Shown here piece by piece: positions 40,490 to 50,065 of a stretch of DNA of 64,000 nt. The notes beneath the pieces were generated by a model. It ran no database searches, had not been told where the DNA came from, and saw only the letters and a list, made by a program, of their open reading frames with translations. Position 1 is the first letter of the stretch; each line of letters starts with the position of its first letter. This stretch comes from Bradyrhizobium sp. AZCC 1610. Its GTDB lineage: Bacteria > Pseudomonadota > Alphaproteobacteria > Rhizobiales > Xanthobacteraceae. Location of the stretch: assembly GCF_036924515.1 (NCBI RefSeq), contig NZ_JAZHRR010000001.1, forward strand, positions 6,605,001 to 6,669,000, read 5' to 3'. The position numbers were made by a program, and so were the translations under genes.

Positions 40490-41386
40490 ATGACATCTGC
40501 GCAAAATATCAGCCCGCTCGATCAGGCCCGCATCCTGTCGGAAGCGCTGCCGCATATGCAGCAATATGACGAGGAAACTATCGTTATCAAATATGGCGGC
40601 CATGCCATGGGCGCCGAGGAAACCGCAAAAGCCTTTGCCCGCGACATCGTGCTTTTGGAGCAGACCGCGATCAATCCGGTGGTGGTGCATGGCGGCGGGC
40701 CGCAGATCGCGACCATGCTCAAGCGGCTCGGCATCCAGTCGGAATTCGCGGCCGGGCTTCGCATCACCGATGCCGCCACCATCGAGATCGTCGAGATGGT
40801 GCTGGCAGGCTCGGTCAACAAGCAGCTGGTCGGCTACATCAACGAAGCCGGCGGCAAGGCGGTAGGTTTGAGCGGCAAGGACGGCAACATGGTGAAGGCG
40901 TCGAAGACGTCGCGCACCATGGTCGATCCGGATTCGAACATCGAGAAGGCCATCGACCTCGGTTTCGTCGGCGATCCCGACAAGGTGGATCTCACGCTGT
41001 TGAACCAGTTGATCGGACACGAACTGATCCCGGTGCTGGCGCCGCTGGCGACCTCGCATGACGGCCACACGCTCAACGTCAACGCCGACACCTTTGCGGG
41101 CGCGGTGGCCGGCGCACTGAAGGCCAAGCGGCTGCTGCTGCTGACCGACGTTCCCGGCGTGCTCGACAAGTCGAAAAAATTGATACCGGAACTGTCGGTA
41201 AAGGATGCGCGAAAACTGATCGCCGACGGCACGATTTCCGGCGGCATGATCCCGAAGGTCGAGACCTGCATCTACGCGCTGGAACAGGGCGTGCAGGGCG
41301 TTGTCATCATCGACGGCAAGACGCAGCATGCGGTGCTGCTCGAACTGTTCACCAACCAGGGCACCGGCACACTGATCCACAAGTGA
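40490..41386 (+). CDS. argB: Acetylglutamate kinase
   Basis: 298 residues. [12 protein letters not shown] is the phosphate-binding Gly-rich loop, [10 protein letters not shown] the substrate loop, and [20 protein letters not shown] plus [20 protein letters not shown] are conserved N-acetylglutamate/ATP contacts. It catalyses the second step of arginine synthesis. The start at 40490 fits the family. The stop overlaps the next gene's start (TGATGA). Confidence 0.98.
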   Translation: MTSAQNISPLDQARILSEALPHMQQYDEETIVIKYGGHAMGAEETAKAFARDIVLLEQTAINPVVVHGGGPQIATMLKRLGIQSEFAAGLRITDAATIEIVEMVLAGSVNKQLVGYINEAGGKAVGLSGKDGNMVKASKTSRTMVDPDSNIEKAIDLGFVGDPDKVDLTLLNQLIGHELIPVLAPLATSHDGHTLNVNADTFAGAVAGALKAKRLLLLTDVPGVLDKSKKLIPELSVKDARKLIADGTISGGMIPKVETCIYALEQGVQGVVIIDGKTQHAVLLELFTNQGTGTLIHK

Positions 41387-42468
41387 TGAGCAAAGCGGCG
41401 ACGCGCATGAAGGCCGTCATGACCGGGCATGACGAGTTAAGGGCATCGCGCCCGTCGCGCTCAGCATTGACCCGTTTCCTGATGTCCCTGCCGGCCGCGA
41501 CGATCTCGCTGTTCGCTTCCTCACTGCCCGCCTTCGCCGACCTGAAACTCTGCAACCGCATGAGCTATGTGGTTGAGGCGGCGATCGGCATCGACGACAA
41601 GTCGGCGACCGCGACGCGGGGCTGGTTCCGGATCGATCCGGCCGCCTGCCGCGTGGTGCTGCAGGGCGCGCTGACCGCGGACCGCATCTTGCTGAATGCA
41701 CGCGCGCTCGGCGTCTACGGCGCCTCGCCGATCCCGCAGAACGGCAGCGATACGCTGTGCATCGCGCCGGAGAACTTCGTCATCGCCGCCGCCCGCCAGT
41801 GCCGCGGCAACCAGACGCCTGCACCGTTCACGCAGATCACGCCGACGCGGACCGACGACGGCAACCTGATCGCCTATCTCGCCGAGGATTCCGAGTATGA
41901 CGACGAGCAGGCGCGGCTCGCCGGCATCCAGCGGCTGCTGGTCATCGCCGGCTATGACGCCGCGCCGATCGACGGTGTCGACGGGCCGAAGACGCAAGGC
42001 GCCCTCTCCGCGTTCCTGAAGAGCCGCGGGCTGACGGCCGACATCGTGCAGTCGCAGAATTTCTTCACCACCATGGTCGAGGCCGTGCAAAAGCCCTCCT
42101 CCTCGGGACTGACCTGGTGCAATGACACGCCGCACAAGGTCATGGCCGCGGTCGCCACCGACGACGGCAAGGCGGTGACCAGCCGCGGCTGGTACCGCAT
42201 CGATCCCGGCAAGTGCCTGCATCCCGACGTGATCGGCCAGCCCAAACAGGTCTACAGCTTTGCCGAAGCCGTCGATGGCGAGAACCGCGCCATCAAATAC
42301 CGGGACAGGCCGTTGAACTGGGGCGGCTCGAAAGAGCTTTGCACGCGCGAGAGCAAGTTCGAGATATCGGAACAGGGCGATTGCCGCACCCGCGGGCTTG
42401 CGGTGATCGGCTTTGCGCAAGTCGACATGAGTAGTGGCGGCAAGACGCTGCGATTTGCGATGCCGTGA
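41386..42468 (+). CDS. Secreted protein with two DUF1036 domains and a peptidoglycan-binding-like insert
   Basis: About 360 residues with a signal peptide (FLMSLPAATISLFASSLPAF). Two similar DUF1036 halves follow: LKLCNRMSYVVEAAIGIDDK with TRGWFRIDPAACRVVLQG, and LTWCNDTPHKVMAAVATDDG with SRGWYRIDPGKCLHPDVIG. Between them, residues about 170-220 (ARLAGIQRLLVIAGYDAAPIDG) look like a peptidoglycan-binding PG_binding_1 repeat. It is probably periplasmic and wall-associated; the function is unknown. Several starts are possible; 41386 overlaps the argB stop. Confidence 0.85.
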   Translation: MSKAATRMKAVMTGHDELRASRPSRSALTRFLMSLPAATISLFASSLPAFADLKLCNRMSYVVEAAIGIDDKSATATRGWFRIDPAACRVVLQGALTADRILLNARALGVYGASPIPQNGSDTLCIAPENFVIAAARQCRGNQTPAPFTQITPTRTDDGNLIAYLAEDSEYDDEQARLAGIQRLLVIAGYDAAPIDGVDGPKTQGALSAFLKSRGLTADIVQSQNFFTTMVEAVQKPSSSGLTWCNDTPHKVMAAVATDDGKAVTSRGWYRIDPGKCLHPDVIGQPKQVYSFAEAVDGENRAIKYRDRPLNWGGSKELCTRESKFEISEQGDCRTRGLAVIGFAQVDMSSGGKTLRFAMP

Positions 42469-42490
42469 TGGAATGCTGGCCCCGCTCTAT

Positions 42491-42640
42491 CGTCGTCCCT
42501 GCGAACGCAATGCGAACGCAGGGACCCATAACCACAGGGCTGAGTTTTGGCCACTGCCGTCAACCACGATTAAAGGCAACACGCACCGTGCTTACCAACA
42601 ACCTACACGGCGTATGGGTCCCCGCGTTCGCGGGGACGAC
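42491..42640. repeat. Interspersed repeat flanking the nucleotidase gene, copy 1
   Basis: Outer ends CGTCGTCCCTGCG and CGCGGGGACGAC pair; inside are GGGACCCATAACCACAGG and GGCGTATGGGTCCCC. It is the inverted counterpart of the copy at 43358-43478. A short internal duplication (GCGAACGCA twice) is seen at the left end. Confidence 0.75.
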
Positions 42641-42654
42641 CCGGTGAGAGAGGC

Positions 42655-43350
42655 ATGACTACACCCCGCGCCTTCAGCCACATCGACACCTGGGTGTTCG
42701 ATCTCGACAACACGCTCTACCCGCATCACGTCAATCTGTGGCAGCAGGTCGACGCCCGGATCGGCGAGTTCATCAGCGCATTCCTGAGAATCTCCGCGGA
42801 AGAAGCGCGCGTGATCCAGAAGGACTATTACCGCCGCTACGGCACCAGCATGCGCGGCATGATGACCGAGCACGGCGTGCACGCCGACGATTATCTGGCT
42901 TACGTGCACAAGATCGATCACTCGCCGCTGGAGCCGAACCCCGCGATGGACGCTGCGATCGCAAGACTTCCCGGCCGCAAGCTGATCCTGACCAACGGCT
43001 CGACCGACCATGCCGGCGCGGTGCTGGCACGGCTCGGCATAACAGAACATTTCGAGGCGGTGTTCGACATCATCGCCGCCGAGCTGGAACCGAAGCCGGC
43101 GCCGCAGACCTACGACAAATTCTTGCGCATCCATGGCGTGGATCCCCTGAGGTCGGCGATGTTCGAGGATCTGGCCCGCAACCTCGTAGTGCCGCACCAG
43201 CTCGGCATGACCACGGTACTGGTGGTGCCCGACGGCGCCAAGGAAGTGGTGCGCGAGGATTGGGAGCTGGAAGGCCGGGATGCGGCTTACGTCGATCATG
43301 TGACCGACGATCTGACGGGATTTTTGGAGAGGTTGAGCGGAAAGGCGTAA
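42655..43350 (+). CDS. HAD-family pyrimidine 5'-nucleotidase
   Basis: 231 residues. HAD motif I is WVFDLDNTLYP, motif II is LILTNGST, motif III is the KPAPQTYDKFL lysine, and motif IV is AMFEDLARNL. This matches the SDT1/YjjG-like pyrimidine nucleotidases common in alphaproteobacteria, upstream of dapD. It hydrolyses nucleoside monophosphates. The gene is framed by two inverted copies of one interspersed repeat. Confidence 0.92.
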   Translation: MTTPRAFSHIDTWVFDLDNTLYPHHVNLWQQVDARIGEFISAFLRISAEEARVIQKDYYRRYGTSMRGMMTEHGVHADDYLAYVHKIDHSPLEPNPAMDAAIARLPGRKLILTNGSTDHAGAVLARLGITEHFEAVFDIIAAELEPKPAPQTYDKFLRIHGVDPLRSAMFEDLARNLVVPHQLGMTTVLVVPDGAKEVVREDWELEGRDAAYVDHVTDDLTGFLERLSGKA

Positions 43351-43357
43351 ACTAGTT

Positions 43358-43478
43358 CGTCGTCCCTGCGCACGCAGGGACCCATACGCCGCGGCGGCTC
43401 GAAAAGGGCACCGTGGCAGACACCCCATCAAATTAATCCGCACCTGTGGTTATGGGTCCCTGCATTCGCAGGGACGAC
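43358..43478. repeat. Interspersed repeat flanking the nucleotidase gene, copy 2
   Basis: Ends CGTCGTCCCTGCG and GCAGGGACGAC pair. The right part reads CCTGTGGTTATGGGTCCC, the reverse complement of the left part of copy 1, so the copies face each other around the gene. It starts eight bases after the nucleotidase stop. Confidence 0.75.
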
Positions 43479-43554
43479 AGCGGAAGCTTGACTCTCCCTG
43501 CCCAAATCCCGAAAAAGCCCGTCAACTTCGCCCGAAATCCCTAAGGAAATCCCG

Positions 43555-44400
43555 ATGTCCCTGTCCGCGCTCGAATCCACCGTCAACGCCGCCTTCGATG
43601 CCCGCGACGGCATTTCGACATCGACCAAGGGCGAGGTTCGCGAGGCTGTAGATCACGCGCTTGAGCTGCTCGACAAGGGCGAGGCGCGGGTTGCCGAGCG
43701 CGAGGCCAGCGGCAAGTGGAAGGTCAATCAGTGGCTGAAGAAGGCGGTGCTGCTGTCGTTCCGCCTCAACGACATGAGCGCGATCCCCGGCGGCCCGGGC
43801 AAGGCGTCGTGGTGGGACAAGGTGCCGTCGAAGTTCGAAGGCTGGGGCGAGAACCGCTTTCGCGATGCAGGATTCCGCGCCGTTCCCGGCGCGATCGTGC
43901 GCCGCTCGGCCTTCATCGCCCGCAACGTCGTGCTGATGCCGTCTTTCGTCAATCTTGGCGCCTATGTCGATGAAGCGACCATGATCGACACCTGGTCGAC
44001 GGTCGGAAGCTGCGCGCAGATCGGCAAGCGCGTGCATATTTCGGGCGGCGTCGGCATCGGCGGCGTGCTGGAGCCGCTGCAGGCGGAGCCCGTGATCGTC
44101 GAGGACGACTGCTTCATCGGCGCGCGCAGCGAGGTGGCGGAAGGCGTGATCGTACGCAAGGGCGCGGTGCTGTCGATGGGCGTGTTCCTCGGCGCCTCCA
44201 CCAAGATCGTCGACCGCGAGACCGGCGAAATCTTCATCGGCGAAGTTCCGGAATATTCGGTCGTGGTTCCCGGCGCGCTGCCCGGCAAGCCCTTGAAGAA
44301 CGGCCAGCCCGGCCCGTCCACCGCCTGCGCCGTGATCGTCAAGCGCGTCGACGAGCGCACCCGCGCCAAGACCAGCATCAACGAACTGCTGCGGGACTAA
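43555..44400 (+). CDS. dapD: Tetrahydrodipicolinate N-succinyltransferase
   Basis: 281 residues. The N-terminal helical domain is followed by the left-handed beta-helix of hexapeptide repeats ([80 protein letters not shown]). It works in the succinylase branch of lysine and diaminopimelate synthesis, with dapE downstream. ATG follows AAGGAAATCCCG. Confidence 0.98.
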   Translation: MSLSALESTVNAAFDARDGISTSTKGEVREAVDHALELLDKGEARVAEREASGKWKVNQWLKKAVLLSFRLNDMSAIPGGPGKASWWDKVPSKFEGWGENRFRDAGFRAVPGAIVRRSAFIARNVVLMPSFVNLGAYVDEATMIDTWSTVGSCAQIGKRVHISGGVGIGGVLEPLQAEPVIVEDDCFIGARSEVAEGVIVRKGAVLSMGVFLGASTKIVDRETGEIFIGEVPEYSVVVPGALPGKPLKNGQPGPSTACAVIVKRVDERTRAKTSINELLRD

Positions 44401-44473
44401 TCGAACCGGGGACTTTCCCGCGCGACCAATGTACCGGGTGGGCGGCATTCTACCGCCCTCCGGGGCTTTGGGC

Positions 44474-45091
44474 ATGGACTGGACGTGGTACCTGTTCCGC
44501 TTTGATGGCCGCATCAACCGCGCCAAATTGTGGCTCGCGATGCCGGTCATTTTGGGCTGTCTGACTGTTCTGGGCGCTGTGATCGTGGCGATCCAGAGCT
44601 TGTTCGGCGGGCCGACACCGTTCAGTTTAGGCACCAAGGATATCTTCAAGCTGGTGGATCCCGACGTCTACCGGACGCTGAAGCTAGCCGATCTTCCCAG
44701 GCTCCTCTTCAAGTTATTCGGCGTCTCATTGCTGATGTGGGTCTACTTCGCCACGTCGATCAAGCGGCTGCATGACCGCGACAAGAGCGGCTGGTGGATG
44801 GTGCCGTTCTTCGCGATGCCCGGCCTCCACAATCAGTTTGCAGACCGGCTTCCCGATTCCTACGCCGACCTGCCGCTCGCCATTGCCGCGGCCGTTCTCT
44901 GCCTGTGGGGCTTCATCGAAATGTATTGCCTGAAGGGCTCGCGAAAGACCAACCGGTTCGGGCCTGACCCGCTGGCGCCGAAACCGCCACTCGATACGCG
45001 TCCGCCTTGGGACCAGCAGAGCGAGATCGAAATGGTGCCGCACAAGGCTGGCCCGCCGCCGGTTTGGCGTGTTAAGCCGGGGTATGAATGA
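44474..45091 (+). CDS. DUF805 family membrane protein
   Basis: 205 residues. [20 protein letters not shown] is the DUF805 start, with membrane segments at about 20-45, 85-105 and 135-155 and the motif [16 protein letters not shown] between. The polar C-terminal tail is Pro-rich. The function is unknown. It lies between dapD and dapE and overlaps dapE by eight bases. The longer frame upstream of MDWTWY is not supported by the family. Confidence 0.88.
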   Translation: MDWTWYLFRFDGRINRAKLWLAMPVILGCLTVLGAVIVAIQSLFGGPTPFSLGTKDIFKLVDPDVYRTLKLADLPRLLFKLFGVSLLMWVYFATSIKRLHDRDKSGWWMVPFFAMPGLHNQFADRLPDSYADLPLAIAAAVLCLWGFIEMYCLKGSRKTNRFGPDPLAPKPPLDTRPPWDQQSEIEMVPHKAGPPPVWRVKPGYE

Positions 45092-46250
45092 CGCCGTTTC
45101 CATTACCCGCGACCTCGTCCGCTGCCCGTCTGTCACCCCTGCCGATGCCGGTGCGCTCGGCGTCCTCGAGCGCCTGCTGAAAGACGCCGGCTTCGAGGTG
45201 CACCGCATGACCTTTGGCGAGCCCGGCACCGCCGATATCGACAACCTCTACGCCCGCATCGGCGACAGCGCCCCGCACATCACCTTTGCCGGCCATACCG
45301 ACGTGGTGCCGCCCGGCGACGAAACCGCATGGACGCTCGGCGCGTTCTCCGGCGAGATCAGGGACGGCTTCCTGTATGGCAGAGGCGCCGTCGACATGAA
45401 GGGCGGCATCGCCTGCAGCGTCGCCGCGGTACTCGACTATCTGAAAGACAATGGCGGCAAGCCGCAAAAAAATGGCGGAGGCTCGATCTCGTTTCTGATC
45501 ACCGGGGATGAGGAAGACATTTCCGTCAACGGCACCATCAAGCTTTTGAAGTGGTGCGCCGAGCGTGGCGAGAAATTCGACCATTGCGTGCTAGGCGAGC
45601 CCTCGAATGTCGAAATGCTGGGTGACTGCATCAAGATCGGCCGCCGCGGTTCGCAATCCGGCACGCTCTATGTCGACGGCGTGCAGGGCCACGTCGCCTA
45701 TCCGCATCGCGCCGCCAATCCAGTGCCGGATATTTCGCGGCTGATCGTGGCGCTCTCCGACGCGCCACTCGATCACGGCAGCGCGCAGTTCCAGGCCTCC
45801 AATCTCGAATTCACTTCCGTCGATGTCGGCAACACCGCGAGCAATGTGATCCCGGGACAGGCGCGCGCGAAATTCAACATCCGCTTCAACGACAACCACA
45901 CCCAGGAAACGCTGCGCGCGCTGGTTGAAGAACGGCTGGCGACGGCCTGCGGCAACCGCATCCGCGCCCGCATCGCGTGGGAATATTCCAACTCCAACGT
46001 GTTCGTGACAAAACCCGGCGCCTTCACTGATTTGGCCGTCAGCGCGATCGAGGAGGTGACGGGGCGCAAGCCGGAGCTCTCGACCTCCGGCGGCACCTCG
46101 GACGCACGCTTCATTTCGAGCTACTGCCCGGTGATCGAGTTCGGCCTGGTCGGCCAGACCATGCACCAGATCGACGAGCGCACGCCGGTGTCGGATCTGG
46201 AAAAGCTGACGCGGATTTATCGCGGCTTGCTGGATAGGTATTTCGCCTAG
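45084..46250 (+). CDS. dapE: Succinyl-diaminopimelate desuccinylase
   Basis: 388 residues of the M20 metallopeptidase family. [12 protein letters not shown] gives the first zinc His and Asp, [14 protein letters not shown] the bridging Asp, TGDEED the catalytic Glu pair, and GEPS another zinc ligand. The dimerisation domain is at about 185-295, and the C-terminal [11 protein letters not shown] gives the last His. The start MNDAVSI lies inside the DUF805 end. The stop overlaps that of the convergent truA by three bases. Confidence 0.97.
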   Translation: MNDAVSITRDLVRCPSVTPADAGALGVLERLLKDAGFEVHRMTFGEPGTADIDNLYARIGDSAPHITFAGHTDVVPPGDETAWTLGAFSGEIRDGFLYGRGAVDMKGGIACSVAAVLDYLKDNGGKPQKNGGGSISFLITGDEEDISVNGTIKLLKWCAERGEKFDHCVLGEPSNVEMLGDCIKIGRRGSQSGTLYVDGVQGHVAYPHRAANPVPDISRLIVALSDAPLDHGSAQFQASNLEFTSVDVGNTASNVIPGQARAKFNIRFNDNHTQETLRALVEERLATACGNRIRARIAWEYSNSNVFVTKPGAFTDLAVSAIEEVTGRKPELSTSGGTSDARFISSYCPVIEFGLVGQTMHQIDERTPVSDLEKLTRIYRGLLDRYFA

Positions 46251-46984
46251 TACTCCACCCGCACCAGATAGAGCCCGTCGGGCGGCGCGACCGGGCCGCA
46301 AGCGGCGCGGCTGCGGGCGTCGAGCGCCTTCTGCAGATCGTCGGCGTTCCAGCGGCCCTCGCCGACCCAGACCAGCGATCCAACCATCGAGCGCACCTGG
46401 CTGTGCAGGAACGAGCGCGCCGAGGTGATGATGTTGACGGCGTCGCCCTGCCTGATCACGTCGAGCTGGTCGAGCGTCTTCTCCGGCGACTTCGCCTGAC
46501 ATTCGGTGTCGCGAAACGTGGTGAAATCGAATTTGCCGACCAGCCGCTGCGCGGCCTCATGCATCGCATCGGTGTCGAGCAGCCGCGGCAGCCGCCAGAC
46601 CTTGCCGAGGTCGAGCGCGAGATTGGCCCGGCGATTGGATATTCGATAGAGGTAATGCCGCTTCTTGGCCGAGAAACGTGCCTCGAACGTATCGGGCACG
46701 ATCTCCGCCGACAGCACGCCGATCGGATGCGGCCGAAGATGCGCATTCAGCCCGTCGCGAAAGCGGCCCGGCACGAAATGTTTTGCGATATCGCAATGCG
46801 CGACCTGGCCCAGCGCGTGCACCCCGGCGTCGGTGCGCCCGGCGCCATGCACGCGCACCCGCTCGCCGCAGATCGCCTTGACCGCATCTTCCAGCGCGCC
46901 CTGCACCGAGGCGCCATTTTCCTGCAGTTGCCAGCCGCAGAACGGGCTGCCGTCATATTCGATGATGAGTTTGTAGCGGGGCAT
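46247..46984 (-). CDS. truA: tRNA pseudouridine(38-40) synthase TruA
   Basis: 245 residues. [20 protein letters not shown] is the N-terminal strand block, [19 protein letters not shown] contains the catalytic Asp, and [20 protein letters not shown] is the conserved C-terminal block. It modifies the anticodon arm of several tRNAs. ATG overlaps the fmt stop (TGATG), so fmt-truA form an operon, probably with def upstream. Confidence 0.97.
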   Translation of the reverse strand: MPRYKLIIEYDGSPFCGWQLQENGASVQGALEDAVKAICGERVRVHGAGRTDAGVHALGQVAHCDIAKHFVPGRFRDGLNAHLRPHPIGVLSAEIVPDTFEARFSAKKRHYLYRISNRRANLALDLGKVWRLPRLLDTDAMHEAAQRLVGKFDFTTFRDTECQAKSPEKTLDQLDVIRQGDAVNIITSARSFLHSQVRSMVGSLVWVGEGRWNADDLQKALDARSRAACGPVAPPDGLYLVRVEY

Positions 46985-47916
46985 CAGCCGAGCCGCGCTG
47001 GCGGTTTGAGCGGCGTGCCGCGCAAAAACTCCGCAGTCTTCATCGGCGCCTTGCCGGCGCGCTGCAACTCAAGGATGCGGATCGCGCCGTCGCCGCAGGC
47101 GATCGTCAACCCATCGTCGAGCACCTCGCCCGGCGCGCCCGCGCCCTTGGCCGGTTCGCAGCGCAAAATCTTGACACGTGCCGGCTCGCCATCGCTCGCG
47201 ACTTCGCACCAGGCGCCGGGGAACGGCGACAGCCCGTGAATATGCCGCAGCACTTCGCGCGCGGGCCGCTGCCAGTCGATCCGCGCCTCGCCCTTCTCGA
47301 TCTTGGCGGCGTAGGTCACACCGTCTTCGCTCTGCTTCTGGAGCTGCAGCCCGCCGCGTGCCAGCGCGCCGATCGCACGCACCATCAGGTCGGCGCCGAG
47401 CGGCGCCAGCGCGTCATGCAGATCGGCGGCGGTCATGGTATCCGTGATCTGTAGCCGCTCGGCCATCGCGACGTCGCCGGTGTCGAGGCCTGTATCCATC
47501 TTCATCACCATCACGCCGCTCTCGGCGTCGCCAGCCATGATGGCGCGGTTGATCGGGGCTGCGCCGCGCCAGCGCGGTAAAAGTGACGCGTGCAGGTTGA
47601 AGCAGCCGAGCGGCGGCGCATTGAGGATGGCTTGCGGCAGGATCATGCCGTAGGCGACGACGACCGCCGCATCGGCATTGTGCGCGCGAAACTCCTCAAG
47701 CGCTTCCGGCGTCTTCAACGTGGTCGGCGTCAGCACGGGAATCCCTAGCCGCCGCGCTTCCTGCTCCACGGGCGTCGGCTGCAGCTTCATGCCCCGCCCG
47801 GCCGGCTTCGGCGCGCGGGTGTAGACGGCCTCGACCTCATGGCCGTGGGCCACGAGTGCCAGCAGCGTCGGCACCGCGAAATCGGGCGTGCCCATGAAGA
47901 TCAAGCGAAGCGGCAT
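46984..47916 (-). CDS. fmt: Methionyl-tRNA formyltransferase
   Basis: 310 residues. [15 protein letters not shown] is the N-terminal Rossmann start. [20 protein letters not shown] holds the catalytic Asn-His and the SLLP loop, and [11 protein letters not shown] the catalytic Asp. The C-terminal OB fold spans about 205-310. It formylates the initiator tRNA. def is upstream on the same strand, separated by an interspersed repeat. Confidence 0.97.
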   Translation of the reverse strand: MPLRLIFMGTPDFAVPTLLALVAHGHEVEAVYTRAPKPAGRGMKLQPTPVEQEARRLGIPVLTPTTLKTPEALEEFRAHNADAAVVVAYGMILPQAILNAPPLGCFNLHASLLPRWRGAAPINRAIMAGDAESGVMVMKMDTGLDTGDVAMAERLQITDTMTAADLHDALAPLGADLMVRAIGALARGGLQLQKQSEDGVTYAAKIEKGEARIDWQRPAREVLRHIHGLSPFPGAWCEVASDGEPARVKILRCEPAKGAGAPGEVLDDGLTIACGDGAIRILELQRAGKAPMKTAEFLRGTPLKPPARLG

Positions 47917-47951
47917 GAGGCGGAAAATCCCGGGACGATTTCAGCTTAATC

Positions 47952-48041
47952 CGTCATGGCCGGGCTTGTCCCGGCCATCCACGTCTTTGGTGCAGCGAGA
48001 AAGAAAGACGTGGATGCCCGGCACAAGGCCGGGCATGACGG
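47952..48041. repeat. Interspersed repeat between def and fmt
   Basis: CGTCATGGCCGGGCTTGTCC and its mirrored end GGCCGGGCATGACGG pair, with inner arms CATCCACGTCTTT and AAAGACGTGGATGCCC. The same family occurs at 55075-55198. It can fold into a long hairpin in the def-fmt transcript. Confidence 0.8.
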
Positions 48042-48056
48042 TCGATAGAGTAGGGT

Positions 48057-48584
48057 CTACTCCGCCGCGCGCTTGGCGGCTTTCGTAAACTTCTTCATCA
48101 CGCGGTCGCGCTTCAGTTTTGACAGATAGTCGACGAACAGCACGCCGTTGAGGTGGTCGATCTCGTGCTGGATGCAGGTGGCAAACAGGCCGTCGGCGTC
48201 TTCCTCGTGCACCTTGCCGTCGAGATCGGTGAAGCGGATGCGCACCTGCGCCGGGCGCTCGACCTCCTCGTAATATTCGGGGATCGAGAGGCAGCCCTCT
48301 TCGTACACCGACAATTCCTCCGACGAGGAGATGATTTCCGGATTGATGAACACCCGTGGCTGCGGCTTGGTTTCGCCGTCCTCGCTCTTCTTGGCGAGGT
48401 CCATGGTGATCAGCCGCAACGGCTGCGCGACCTGGATCGCAGCCAGCCCGATGCCGGGGGCGTCGTACATGGTCTCGAACATGTCGTCGGCGAGCTTGCG
48501 GATCTCCGTCGTCACCTTCTCGACGGGTTTGGAGACCAGCCGGAGCTGTTTGTCCGGCAGGATGATGATTTCTCTTAGGGCCAT
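48057..48584 (-). CDS. def: Peptide deformylase
   Basis: 175 residues. The three zinc motifs are [15 protein letters not shown] (GxGLAAxQ), [14 protein letters not shown] (EGCLS) and [15 protein letters not shown] (HExxH). The C-terminal tail is basic. It removes the formyl group from new proteins. The start MALREIIIL at 48584 fits the family; an upstream extension is not conserved. Confidence 0.98.
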   Translation of the reverse strand: MALREIIILPDKQLRLVSKPVEKVTTEIRKLADDMFETMYDAPGIGLAAIQVAQPLRLITMDLAKKSEDGETKPQPRVFINPEIISSSEELSVYEEGCLSIPEYYEEVERPAQVRIRFTDLDGKVHEEDADGLFATCIQHEIDHLNGVLFVDYLSKLKRDRVMKKFTKAAKRAAE

Positions 48585-48755
48585 AGCGCGCGATTTAAGC
48601 TGCTGATTTGCCGGGGTCAATGCGCGGCGGAACGCATTCGGACGGCCTTAACCATGATTTTTAACGCCGCGTTACACATGAAAATTAACCCGCCATTTAC
48701 CATAAATGTTCCCTCTTCGTTCGCGAAAGCCGGCGAATCGGGCTACAAGTCGCGA

Positions 48756-49964
48756 ATGAACGAGATTCTTTTCATCGTCGGCGACCTGCCGATCCACGTC
48801 GGCGAGGCGCTGGCAGGCTTTGGCGCGCTCGCATTGGTGCTGCTGCTGGCGATCGCCATCGTCATCGCCCGCTCCGGCCGCCGTGGCGCGGAACTGGCGA
48901 TGGCGCAGGCGATCCGCGCCGACGAGTTGGAAGAGCGCCTGAGCGAGATGCTGCGGGCGCAGAGCGAGTCCACCGGCCGGGTCGACGCCATGGGCCAGGC
49001 GCTGGCCGGCCGCCAAGCCGAGATGGCGCGCGCGGTCAATGAGCGGCTGGATTCGGTGACCCACCGCGTCGGCCAATCGATGGAAGCGACCACGCGCCAC
49101 ACCATGGATAGTCTGCGCGTGCTGCATGAGCGGCTCGGCATCATCGACAATGCGCACAAGAACCTCACCGACCTGACGTCGCAGGTCACGACGCTGCGCG
49201 ACGTGCTCGCCAACAAGCAGTCACGCGGCGCCTTCGGCCAGGCGCGGATGGAAGCGATCGTGCAGGACGGCATGCCGCAGGGCTCCTACGCGTTCCAGCA
49301 CACGCTCTCGACCGGGAAGCGGCCGGACTGCGTGGTGTTCCTGCCCGACCAGCGTCCGCTCTGCATCGACGCGAAATTTCCGCTGGAAGCGATGACTGCG
49401 CTGCACGATGCGCGCAGTGACGAGGAAAAGAAATTCGCCACGCAGCGGCTGCGCAACGACGTGATGAAGCACGTCAACGACATCGCCGAGAAATATCTGA
49501 TTACTGGCGAGACCCAGGATACCGCGCTGATGTTCGTGCCGTCGGAGTCGGTCTATGCCGAAATCCACGACGGTTTCGACGACGTGATCCAGAAGGCCTA
49601 CCGCGCCCGCGTCGTGCTGGTGTCGCCCTCGCTGCTGATGCTGGCGATTCAGGTGATGCAGCAGATCCTGAAAGACGCCAGGATGCGCGACGCCGCCGAC
49701 CAGATCCGCACCGAGGTGCTCAACCTCGGCGACGATCTGGGGCGCCTGCGCGAACGCGTGCTGAAGCTGCAGAAGCATTTTGGCGACGTCAACGAGGACG
49801 TCAGGCAGATCCTGATCTCCGCCGACAAGATCGAAAAGCGCGCCGGGCGGATCGAGGAACTCGATTTCAGCAAGACCGACGCGCCGGTGGAAGTGCCGCG
49901 CGTGGTCAAGGGCGGAACAGCCGAGCTGTTCCCCGTGCCGCGCAAGCTGCAAGCGGGGGAGTAG
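48756..49964 (+). CDS. rmuC: DNA recombination protein RmuC
   Basis: 402 residues. An N-terminal membrane segment (about 12-38, GFGALALVLLLAIAIVIARS) is followed by a long coiled coil (45-150). The RmuC nuclease-like core then reads GAFGQARMEAIVQDGMPQGS, CVVFLPDQRPLCIDAKFPLE, TQDTALMFVPSESVYAEIHD and ARVVLVSPSLLMLAIQVMQQ. It limits DNA rearrangement at inverted repeats. The start at 48756 is chosen because the protein reads normally from MNEILFIVG. Confidence 0.95.
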   Translation: MNEILFIVGDLPIHVGEALAGFGALALVLLLAIAIVIARSGRRGAELAMAQAIRADELEERLSEMLRAQSESTGRVDAMGQALAGRQAEMARAVNERLDSVTHRVGQSMEATTRHTMDSLRVLHERLGIIDNAHKNLTDLTSQVTTLRDVLANKQSRGAFGQARMEAIVQDGMPQGSYAFQHTLSTGKRPDCVVFLPDQRPLCIDAKFPLEAMTALHDARSDEEKKFATQRLRNDVMKHVNDIAEKYLITGETQDTALMFVPSESVYAEIHDGFDDVIQKAYRARVVLVSPSLLMLAIQVMQQILKDARMRDAADQIRTEVLNLGDDLGRLRERVLKLQKHFGDVNEDVRQILISADKIEKRAGRIEELDFSKTDAPVEVPRVVKGGTAELFPVPRKLQAGE

Positions 49965-49999
49965 GCAGTTATTGCGCAGCTATAGCCACATATCAAACT

Positions 50000-50039
50000 G
50001 TCATCGCCCGGCTTGAAGCCGGGCGATGACAGTCTTTTT
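50000..50039 (+). terminator. rmuC terminator
   Basis: A nearly unbroken inverted repeat with arms GTCATCGCCCGGCTT and AAGCCGGGCGATGAC (50000-50030), followed by AGTC and five T residues. It lies 36 bases after the rmuC stop and 27 bases before ampG. Its arms resemble the GGCCGGGC-type repeats. Confidence 0.85.
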
Positions 50040-50065
50040 GTTGCAGAATCTGCTAACACCCCTCC

